Shown piece after piece: positions 16,223 to 22,771 of a stretch of DNA of 50,309 nucleotides (position 1 is its first letter; each line of letters opens with the position of its first letter). This stretch comes from Nitrospira sp. (GTDB taxonomy: Bacteria > Nitrospirota > Nitrospiria > Nitrospirales > Nitrospiraceae), in the NCBI GenBank assembly GCA_020697375.1, contig JAJFBJ010000028.1, positions 1-50,309 on the forward strand. The letters are read 5' to 3'. The translations under genes and the position numbers were made by a program. The notes under the pieces were generated by a model. That model saw only the letters and a list, made by a program, of their open reading frames with translations. It had not been told where the DNA came from and searched no databases.

Positions 16223-16702
16223 ATGACATTCAGGACAGGAAAAGGATCAACCTTCATGGCGTTTGCAGGCTTGCTGATGATCTGCGGCACGGCCGCGGCG
16301 GCATCGGGAAGCGCGCACGAACAATCGTCGGATCAACAGGGACATCCGAAGGCTATTTTTGGAACGATCGACCGTATTCACGGAGAGGAGTATTCCATCA
16401 AGGGAGATCGCGGTCAGGACGTCAGCCTGCGAGTCACGAAAGATACGAACGTCGTATGCGCGAGCGGCAAGGGCGCCCATATGTCCACCAGTCGCGACGC
16501 GGTGAAGGACACAGACAATGTGGCCAAGCAGCAGGGCTCTCAGGGAAAAGCCGCTGATCTCGAGAAGGGATCGGAATTCGTGGCTCAAAGCAAGGAAAGC
16601 TGTACGTTCAAGGCCGGAGATTTCGTGAAAATCGTGGGCTCGGACATGGGGACGGCCGAGATGATTCAGAAGTTAGCTCGGGATAAAGCCGAATCCCAGT
16701 AG
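16223..16702 (+). CDS. Secreted protein of unknown function (paralogue A)
   Basis: 159 residues, AGGAG 6 nt before the ATG. Typical signal peptide (FMAFAGLLMICGTAAAASG) with cleavage expected after AAA. The mature core IFGTIDRIHGEEYSIKGDRG, VSLRVTKDTNVVCA, then CTFKAGDFVKIVGSDMG, reads as a small beta-barrel, reminiscent of the DUF5666-type folds of exported proteins. Two cysteines could form a disulfide. Its paralogue at 16940 shares the core nearly word for word. Function unknown; probably periplasmic. Confidence 0.72.
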   Translation: MTFRTGKGSTFMAFAGLLMICGTAAAASGSAHEQSSDQQGHPKAIFGTIDRIHGEEYSIKGDRGQDVSLRVTKDTNVVCASGKGAHMSTSRDAVKDTDNVAKQQGSQGKAADLEKGSEFVAQSKESCTFKAGDFVKIVGSDMGTAEMIQKLARDKAESQ

Positions 16703-16817
16703 TTATTCCCATCACGCCTACAGGCGGCAGACTTCGCAGTCCAGGCCCCCGGCCGAACGGTCACGGGGCTTGGGCTACCTTTCCGCACGACTCTCCATAA
16801 GAATCAGAATTCTTCGA

Positions 16818-16862
16818 CTAGGGCAATATCCAGATGTGCACGACCCTCCGTCGCGGTATGAG
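16818..16862 (+). promoter_or_regulatory. CTAGG-palindrome promoter, secreted protein B
   Basis: CTAGG-GCAATATCC-AG at 16818-16833, exactly 23 nt, then TATGAG (16857-16862). Nearly identical to the site at 16103. It lies in the 237-nt gap 16703-16939, in which nothing else was recognised. Confidence 0.65.
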
Positions 16863-16939
16863 TAATGGTGTGCAGTGGGAGGATCCGAGGCATCAGCAGC
16901 AGATCGATTGTCAACCGTGACATTCACAAGGAGCACAAC

Positions 16940-17602
16940 ATGAGAAAGAGGACAGCGATAGGATCAGCCGCGATGACGCTCGCAGGATTGCTGGTGATGG
17001 GTGGTCCGGCGGCCGCGGATGGAACCGCCAAGGGAGAGGCCACCGACGAAAAGGGGCAGCAGGGAGTCGGGTTATTGTCCGGAGGGTCGTCGTCCAACGT
17101 CATCATGGGCGGACCTGACGTCATTTTTGGAACAATCGACCGTATTCACGGGGAGGAATATTCCATCAAGGGAAATCGCGGACAGGACATTACCCTGCGG
17201 GTTACGAAGGATACGAATGTCGTGTGCGCCGGCGGCCAAGGCACGAAATTCTCGACCAGCCGGGAAGGCGTGAAGGAACGGAAGGAAATCCCCCCGACTC
17301 CGCACATGGAACAGCAGGCTAAGCAGGGACAAGCCTCCGGTTCCGTAGAGATGCCGAAAGGCACGCAAGAGAAAGAGGGCGCTTTATCCAAGGATCCCAG
17401 TAAGTTAAAAGGTGTCGTCGGCAGCACTGACCCGAAAGCCAATGAAGACGTCGCGAGAGGATCGGGATTCGTGGTGGGAAGCAAGGAAGGTTGTGTCTTC
17501 AAAGTCGGAGACCAGGTGAAAATCGAGGGGTCCGATATGGGGACGGCTACTACAATCCAGCAAATTGCGCAGGAGTCATCGATTTCTCAAGGCAGCAGGT
17601 AG
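16940..17602 (+). CDS. Secreted protein of unknown function (paralogue B)
   Basis: 220 residues from ATG 16940, which has AAGGAG 6 nt upstream; a longer in-frame start at 16865 would disrupt the signal peptide. Signal peptide MTLAGLLVMGGPAAADG. The core IFGTIDRIHGEEYSIKGNRG, ITLRVTKDTNVVCA and CVFKVGDQVKIEGSDMG matches paralogue A. It differs by a hydrophilic insertion of roughly 55-60 residues rich in Lys, Gln, Pro and Gly, which looks like a disordered loop. Both conserved cysteines are present. The family name is unknown to me; it is an exported beta-barrel-like protein. Confidence 0.72.
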   Translation: MRKRTAIGSAAMTLAGLLVMGGPAAADGTAKGEATDEKGQQGVGLLSGGSSSNVIMGGPDVIFGTIDRIHGEEYSIKGNRGQDITLRVTKDTNVVCAGGQGTKFSTSREGVKERKEIPPTPHMEQQAKQGQASGSVEMPKGTQEKEGALSKDPSKLKGVVGSTDPKANEDVARGSGFVVGSKEGCVFKVGDQVKIEGSDMGTATTIQQIAQESSISQGSR

Positions 17603-17611
17603 CAGGTTTCC

Positions 17612-17646
17612 GTTCAGCCCCGCCTGCTGCAGGCCGGGGGGTGAAC
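17612..17646 (+). terminator. GC-rich hairpin after secreted protein B
   Basis: GTTCAGCCCCGCCTG-CTG-CAGGCCGGGG...TGAAC forms a long GC stem just after the stop codon. There is no following T-run, so termination is plausible but not proven. Confidence 0.4.
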
Positions 17647-17693
17647 GTAGTACAAACATCCGCAAAATCCTTGCCATCGCTCTATTCTGAGAA

Positions 17694-17738
17694 CTAGGAC
17701 ATCTCCTAGTTCTCACGTAACCCCAATTTTTCTACCAT
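17694..17738 (+). promoter_or_regulatory. Best-symmetry CTAGG palindrome promoter
   Basis: AACTAGG-ACATCT-CCTAGTT (17692-17711) is a perfect inverted repeat; the 16-bp core is 17694-17709. Exactly 23 nt later is TACCAT (17733-17738). Predicted start near 17745, about 44 nt before the ATG at 17789. Confidence 0.65.
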
Positions 17739-17788
17739 GGCACATAAAGGCCGGAGTCGGCAAACCACATTAGAGACGGGAGGGCATC

Positions 17789-18250
17789 ATGGACGCCACC
17801 ACGATTATCCCTATATGCTGCGTATGCAACAGGGTCCGCGACGGAGCAGTTGAGGACCATGCAGAACAGTGGGATACGCTTGGTTCCTACTTGAAAACGT
17901 ACCACCTGTCGAGCGGCGATTATCAGCTCACCCATACCTATTGTCCGGCCTGTGCCACGCTGTTCAGCAGGCTGCGTAAAACCGATGAACCGGTCCCCTC
18001 GGGAAAGTCGTCCCGAAGCATGCCTGAAGAAAATGTGACTGCGACGATCCTGGACGTGTTCGCAGGAGTACAGAAGTGCGATCTCGACATGCTCGTCCGC
18101 GCCTGTCCAAGTCTGACGTGGAACCAGATCTTTTCCGAAGTGGATCGCCTCAGCCGGACTGGTCAGCTTCATTTGAGTTATCTCGGGCATGGCCGGTATA
18201 GCATAGAGCTTCCACGAGGAGCCGAAGCTCCTCTTGTCACTCAAACGTAG
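17789..18250 (+). CDS. CxxC-motif and winged-helix-like protein, possible regulator
   Basis: 153 residues, GGGAGGG 4 nt before the ATG. The N-terminal half has CCVCNRVRDG...W...YLKTYH...THTYCPAC, the pattern of the small CxxC...CPxC zinc-binding-like segment found appended to some bacterial receiver and PAS proteins. The C-terminal half (LTWNQIFSEVDRLSRTGQLHL...GRYSIELP) reads as a helix-turn-helix plus wing. It may therefore be a small DNA-binding or redox-sensing regulator, but neither metal nor DNA binding is shown. It has its own palindrome promoter. The 186 nt after it (18251-18436) show no gene. Confidence 0.6.
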   Translation: MDATTIIPICCVCNRVRDGAVEDHAEQWDTLGSYLKTYHLSSGDYQLTHTYCPACATLFSRLRKTDEPVPSGKSSRSMPEENVTATILDVFAGVQKCDLDMLVRACPSLTWNQIFSEVDRLSRTGQLHLSYLGHGRYSIELPRGAEAPLVTQT

Positions 18251-18436
18251 CCCTGCCGCCAAGTGCCTCTGTATTCCACAAATCCCTGGCGCACAGGCTG
18301 AGGTTGAGGATGAACGAAGCGTAATCTTGCAGTCTCAGCCTTGGCCGGTTGCGACCATGAAGAAACGCCTGCGGGCTGCAACAGCCTAGAAGTACCCGTC
18401 CTGTCTCGCCGGAAGCGCCAATGCGGAGTACATCGT

Positions 18437-19153
18437 TCAGATCTGCTGCACCGTCCTTCCCTTGTCCTGCAGGAAAATTTCCGCATGCACCGGCAGATGA
18501 TCCGATGCCACCAAGCTTTCCCGTGAACGATGAGCGTGCACCGTCAGAAGCGCCTGAGTGGGACAGGCCCAGATACGGTCCAAGGAAAGAATCGGCCACC
18601 CGGCGGGGAACGTTGGAGGCGCCGCCGGACGGCCGAACACTCCCCGCAGAACACGCAAAGATTTCCCCCAGACGTGCCATTCGTTCAGGTCGCCCATGAG
18701 AATCGTCAGTTCCCGCCGGTCCACCGCGAAGAGTTCAAGCAGTTTTTTGGCTTGAAGCGGGCGTTCTCGCGGCCAGAGTCCCAGGTGCGTATTCACCACA
18801 TGAATGGACCGTCCATGCCAGTTCATGTCTACGTCAAGCGCGCCGCGGGGTTCATGGCGGCCGATGGAAAGATCGCATTGCCTGACCTGTTCGACGGGAA
18901 ATTTGGTCAGCAACGCATTGCCGTAATGACCCTCCGCCAGTGACCGCACAGGCCCGGCCACGGGGATCATCTTGGTGTTCTCAGCCAGCCAGGGTAAGAT
19001 CTGATCCCTGTCCGGTCCCAACAAATCGACCTCCTGCAAAGCGACGATGTCGGCCTGCAGTTCCTGCAACACCCGAAGGATTCGTCCGGGATCATAGCGC
19101 TTGTCCTTGCCGAATCCCCGATGGATGTTATACGACGCCACTCGCATGCGCAT
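18437..19153 (-). CDS. Endonuclease/exonuclease/phosphatase family protein
   Basis: 238 residues from ATG 19153, preceded by AAGGAAG; a longer frame to 19273 would run into the phospholipase gene. EEP-fold motifs are complete: VASYNIHRGFG, VALQEVD (metal-binding Glu), NTHLGLWPRERPLQA, LMGDLNEW (catalytic Asp/Asn) and ASDHLPV (catalytic His). Such proteins hydrolyse phosphodiesters of DNA, RNA or lipid head groups; the substrate is open. It follows the phospholipase D-VTT gene after 26 nt, an arrangement often seen for this pair, which hints at a shared role in membrane lipid metabolism. Confidence 0.85.
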   Translation of the reverse strand: MRMRVASYNIHRGFGKDKRYDPGRILRVLQELQADIVALQEVDLLGPDRDQILPWLAENTKMIPVAGPVRSLAEGHYGNALLTKFPVEQVRQCDLSIGRHEPRGALDVDMNWHGRSIHVVNTHLGLWPRERPLQAKKLLELFAVDRRELTILMGDLNEWHVWGKSLRVLRGVFGRPAAPPTFPAGWPILSLDRIWACPTQALLTVHAHRSRESLVASDHLPVHAEIFLQDKGRTVQQI

Positions 19154-19179
19154 CCCGATCGCTTCCTTTCCGGTGGGCC

Positions 19180-21396
19180 TTACGTGACGGTGGCCGACCG
19201 GTCCCCGCTGACCGCCAATGCGGCCTGCCTGCCCGTCCGCATGCGCCGGGACAGGTACCATACTAAAACCCATGCCCCGGCGATCAGCATTCCCAACAGT
19301 CCGAACGCCAACGGGCTCGGGTCTCGAACGGCGCGTTCAAGATGTTCCACGAACAGGGAAGTGACCAGAATGCCGGGCGCCATGCCGAGAACGGTTCCCA
19401 GCATGAAGTCCCGCAGAGAGACGGGCGTGACACCTGCGACCAAATTCACCATGGAAAATGGCGCAATGGGCAGAATTCTCACCATGAAAATCCCCCATAA
19501 CCCGCGTTCCGCAAGGCGCCGGCTTAAATGAGCGGCGCGATGTCCGATAAATCGCCTGACCCGATACCTTCCCAAGGTCCGCCCCAGACCAAATAGGATG
19601 AGGGCGCTGAGCAACGACCCAGCCATGGCGGATGGAGCGCCGAGCCATGGACCTAAGGCCACAACCGTCACGACGATCAGCAGCACAACAGGGACCACCA
19701 GAAACCCGCCCAGGATGTAACAACCCAGCAGTACGATAAACCCCATCGACCCGCGTCCCAGGGTCTGCAGCGCATCGAGCACACCGGAGGCGCGGATCTG
19801 TTCGCCCAACGGCGTCCAGCGCCAGGCCGCAGCCAATAGTCCCATGGCCGCCAGCAGCGACAAGGCGACGACCATGCGCCGTCCCACGTGGTCCCGTTCG
19901 CTCTGATTGGCGATGCTGTCCAACACCTGCTCGGCGACCATCGGACGTTCCGGGTCGATCAGCAGATGTTCCGGGATCAAGTCGGCGGCTGCCCGGTCAT
20001 TGTCGAAGCACCCGTCTTCCAGGCTTCTTTCACCTCCGCGCAACGCTTCGATCGCGCCGATCACCGTATCCAACTCCTGGATTTTTTCCGCCACCAAACC
20101 AACTTCCACTCCGAGGTGTTCAGCGAGCAGCCTATTGCGCAGCGAGGCAATGACCGCTCGGAGGTGCGGCTGTCCCTGCGATTCGATCGCGAGATTGCAT
20201 TCCGTATCAAATCCCATGGAGCGGTTGGACACGTTGGCGGACCCTACGAAGGCAAAATCATCATCCACGACGAGCAATTTGCTATGGACGCCGACCTTAA
20301 CTTCTCCATTGGTCCCTGGCACCGTCGGGGCATAGATCCGAAGCCGGCCATAGTGATCGGCCAGTTCAAGTTCATTCAGGATGCGCGCCCGCAGGCTGTC
20401 CATCGTCTGGCGCTCCAACCACCCGTCACAATTATGGCGCAGCACAAGCACGACTTCCGGCCCTTCCGGTTCGGACAGCCTGGTGGCAAGCGCGCGACCG
20501 ATGACATTTGCCGTGAAATATTGCGACTCGATGTAAATAAACCGTCGGGCGGCCTTGATCCCGTCCAGATAGGCCTGTTCGATCTCGCGTATCTCAGCCT
20601 GTCCGTCATAAGCCGGCTGCGTGCGCGAAATGCCCACGGCGCATTGCTCCACATCCGGCGGGCTGTTCACGGGCCAGAGTTCCTCCACCGGACGCCGGAC
20701 GGCCTGAGGAAGCCCCCTTCCGGTAGCGTTCCGCCAGCGTGCCCTGGCCAGATCTCCCAAGGCCGCCGCGGCATCACCGGACACCATCATCTGGACGTCA
20801 TGGAAAGGCAGGTAGGGTTTGCCATCCGGATCGACACGCCGGGGTTCCTCCAATAGATGAGCGGGAGTATCCCATCGGGATTTCGTCAAATCCAAACCCC
20901 CGACGAACGCGACGGTATCGTCGATAACGACCAGCTTTTGATGGTGGGAAGCGCCTAGGGGATGCTGGCCGTCGATCTGATAGGAAAGCCGGCGATGGCC
21001 GCTCCATCCCTGTTCGGCCGTGGGCATCCATTCACGCTCCAAGGCGTAAATCATTGCAAAATCCCAATTGAGCACAAAGACTTTCAGCTTGCGCTTGCGA
21101 CGCAGGAGTGCAACGAGAAATTCTCCCAGCTTCCGCGGAAATTCCGACGGAACGTCTCCCTTCACCAATTCTATTTGGGTGTCGAGGTCCCACCCGACGA
21201 TCATGATCCTGTACTTCGCTTGCAATGCCGCATCTCGAAACGCTTGGAAATAGGCTTCACCGTCGATGAGAAAGGCAGCCTTTTCGGTCTGTTCGATACG
21301 CCAGCAATTCCGCCCGCATACGAGCCATGGCGAACTCTCCATGCGGTCCGTCTCTGTACGAAGGGTTGCAGAGTCAGAGATATCGTGCGTTGCCAT
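19180..21396 (-). CDS. Phospholipase D/cardiolipin synthase-like protein with VTT membrane domain
   Basis: 738 residues. Two HKD motifs define the phospholipase D superfamily: HHQKLVVIDDTVAFVGGLD and HSKLLVVDDDFAFVGSAN. The C-terminal ~220 residues are a VTT/DedA-like membrane domain with about six hydrophobic segments and the signature FMVRILPIAPFSMVNLVAG. Phosphatidyltransfer or phospholipid hydrolysis at the inner membrane is the likely activity; the VTT part may act in lipid scrambling or transport, as in the wider DedA/VTT families. It is the first gene of a two-gene minus-strand operon with the EEP hydrolase and has a palindrome promoter upstream. An in-frame ATG at residue 19 is an alternative start. 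Confidence 0.88.
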   Translation of the reverse strand: MATHDISDSATLRTETDRMESSPWLVCGRNCWRIEQTEKAAFLIDGEAYFQAFRDAALQAKYRIMIVGWDLDTQIELVKGDVPSEFPRKLGEFLVALLRRKRKLKVFVLNWDFAMIYALEREWMPTAEQGWSGHRRLSYQIDGQHPLGASHHQKLVVIDDTVAFVGGLDLTKSRWDTPAHLLEEPRRVDPDGKPYLPFHDVQMMVSGDAAAALGDLARARWRNATGRGLPQAVRRPVEELWPVNSPPDVEQCAVGISRTQPAYDGQAEIREIEQAYLDGIKAARRFIYIESQYFTANVIGRALATRLSEPEGPEVVLVLRHNCDGWLERQTMDSLRARILNELELADHYGRLRIYAPTVPGTNGEVKVGVHSKLLVVDDDFAFVGSANVSNRSMGFDTECNLAIESQGQPHLRAVIASLRNRLLAEHLGVEVGLVAEKIQELDTVIGAIEALRGGERSLEDGCFDNDRAAADLIPEHLLIDPERPMVAEQVLDSIANQSERDHVGRRMVVALSLLAAMGLLAAAWRWTPLGEQIRASGVLDALQTLGRGSMGFIVLLGCYILGGFLVVPVVLLIVVTVVALGPWLGAPSAMAGSLLSALILFGLGRTLGRYRVRRFIGHRAAHLSRRLAERGLWGIFMVRILPIAPFSMVNLVAGVTPVSLRDFMLGTVLGMAPGILVTSLFVEHLERAVRDPSPLAFGLLGMLIAGAWVLVWYLSRRMRTGRQAALAVSGDRSATVT

Positions 21397-21444
21397 GCCG
21401 AGGTCCTTCTCTTCAGCAGCTGAGACCGAAATGCAACAATACGC

Positions 21445-21490
21445 ACCATAGCTTAGCTGTCGCGCGCTTCCCAGCTAGTGAGATCCCTAG
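21445..21490 (-). promoter_or_regulatory. CTAGG-palindrome promoter for phospholipase operon
   Basis: Read on the minus strand: CTAGG-GATCTCACT-AG (21490 to 21475), 24 nt, then TATGGT (21450-21445). The inverted repeat extends to GCTAG-N8-CTAGC. The start codon is at 21396. Confidence 0.55.
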
Positions 21491-21505
21491 CAGGTCACGG
21501 ACGAG

Positions 21506-21550
21506 CGAGAGTTTTCCCTAGTAGCCGGATGGACGCCATTGGCTTACCGT
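21506..21550 (+). promoter_or_regulatory. Degenerate CTAGG-type promoter for copper-storage-like gene
   Basis: The right half-site CCTAG is intact (21517-21521) while the left half (CGAGA, 21506-21510) is degraded. Exactly 23 nt later is TACCGT (21545-21550), resembling the TACCAT at 17733. It lies just downstream of the stronger palindrome at 21475-21490, which could also contribute. Confidence 0.4.
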
Positions 21551-21601
21551 GGGCAGTAAATCGGCAACCGCAGAAATAGATAGATGGTAATGGAGGAACT
21601 C

Positions 21602-22012
21602 ATGATGGACGGCTCAACGCAGGGATCGGCTCATTCATTGGGGCGGCATATTGAAGACTGTATTCAAGCCTGTATGGCCTGCGCGCATATCTGCAATGTG
21701 TGTGAAAGCGACATGGTCGGCATGGCGCAACAGGCCCCCGAGGACCTGACGACCCGTTGCATCCGGCTCTGCCGTGAATGCGCGGATATCTGCTTCCTGT
21801 CAGCTCAATGGATGGGTCGTGGGTCTGTGTTTGCCGTGCGCATGTGCGCGCTCTGCGCGGAACTTTGCGACCTTTGCGCCGGCCTCTGCGAAGAACATGC
21901 TCCCTATCATGCGCTTTGCGCAGACTGTGCCAAGGAATGCCGGCGTTGCGCCGCGCTTTGTCATAAAATGGTGGCGGAATCCGTGCCGAATCCCTCCGCA
22001 GTCAGCGCGTAA
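21602..22012 (+). CDS. Four-helix-bundle copper-binding (Csp/DUF326-like) protein
   Basis: 136 residues from ATG 21602, selected because GGAGG (21592-21596) is 5 nt upstream; the in-frame ATG at 21584 would overlap that site. It has 19 cysteines in four helical blocks with CxxxC and CxxC spacing: CIQACMACAHICNVC, CIRLCRECADIC, CALCAELCDLCAGLC and CADCAKECRRCAALC. This is the pattern of copper storage proteins, which bind many Cu(I) ions inside a four-helix bundle. No signal peptide is visible, so it is probably cytosolic. Its role would be copper buffering or detoxification. Confidence 0.85.
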   Translation: MMDGSTQGSAHSLGRHIEDCIQACMACAHICNVCESDMVGMAQQAPEDLTTRCIRLCRECADICFLSAQWMGRGSVFAVRMCALCAELCDLCAGLCEEHAPYHALCADCAKECRRCAALCHKMVAESVPNPSAVSA

Positions 22013-22078
22013 CCTCTTCAGCGAAGGGTACCAGGACCGGCATGTCGTGAAGAGAATTTCAGAAGGAGCACATGAACC

Positions 22079-22444
22079 ATGATTGAGAATATCTTGCCCG
22101 GAAACAGACTGTCCCGGGTGCGCGAGCTTGTCACGGGAGGTGTGATCCTCATTCTGCTGAGCTCTTTCCCTGGACCACTTCACTCGCTCGCCCAAGCGGA
22201 GACCCTCAGCGAAGACAACGAAGTCGTGTCGGGCCTGCTCAAGTCGGTGGACCTGCCTGCGAAACGTGGCGTGATCACCACCGATCTCGGAACCCAAGTG
22301 CCTTTCGAAATCACCAAACCCGAACTGTTCATCAACCTTTCGGTCGGACAACGGGTCACGCTCAAGCTCGATAAGCAGGGCCGGGCGATACGAGTGATGG
22401 ATAATGCCGCTCCTGAATTGCCGCCGCCCTCCGCCCCGAGATGA
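22079..22444 (+). CDS. Small exported protein, OB-like (DUF1344-like)
   Basis: 121 residues. An N-terminal hydrophobic segment (GGVILILLSSFPGPLHSLAQAE) looks like a signal peptide with an AQA cleavage site. The mature part, VVSGLLKSVDLPAKRGVITT, then VPFEIT and LSVGQRVTLKLDKQGRAIRV, has the strand pattern of the small periplasmic DUF1344/OB-like proteins; this assignment is tentative. GGAG lies about 10 nt before the ATG. It follows the copper-storage-like gene after 66 nt and may share its transcript. No palindrome was found in that gap. Confidence 0.62.
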   Translation: MIENILPGNRLSRVRELVTGGVILILLSSFPGPLHSLAQAETLSEDNEVVSGLLKSVDLPAKRGVITTDLGTQVPFEITKPELFINLSVGQRVTLKLDKQGRAIRVMDNAAPELPPPSAPR

Positions 22445-22771
22445 CGTTTTACCGGCTTTCTCTGCTCCACTATTTTCAGTATACTGTTTCCCGCCGACCG
22501 ATCTTTCCTCCATCATCAGCCTGGAGGGACCCGAGCGACAAGAGAGCGACAGCCCTCCGAATCGAATAGTCCTTTTCTATGTTCGTACGATCTTGGGCCG
22601 GCAGATGACTGTGACCGCAAGCTCCTATCGGTTCGCCGGCGGAGGCGAAATGGGATCCGACTTGCGCCATCGCCCATCAGGACGACGTCCCGGACATCAT
22701 GGAATGGTACGGACGATTCCATCCGGCGACGGACGAAGACATTCTGGAACAGCAACATTCGAGCCCGACAC
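22445..22771 (+). other. Gene-free stretch with remnant of a PAS domain
   Basis: No intact gene. In one frame the last ~30 codons read HQDDVPDIMEWYGRFHPATD and then EDILEQQH, the normal upstream neighbour of the PAC segment that begins the next gene in a different frame. Dropping one T near 22758 (CATTCGAG to CATCGAG) would join them as ...EQQH-RARH-MDGSYRW. Further 5' I find no start codon with a ribosome-binding site and no recognisable first half of the PAS domain, so the 5' end of the kinase gene looks truncated as well as frameshifted. Confidence 0.55.

Noticed and set aside
16703..16800. Possible terminator around the AGGCCCC...GGGGCTT pair
   Set aside because: The loop is long, the stem short and there is no T-run, so support is too weak to list.
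18251..18436. Possible small gene in the gap after the CxxC protein
   Set aside because: Available frames have no ribosome-binding site and give no recognisable protein.
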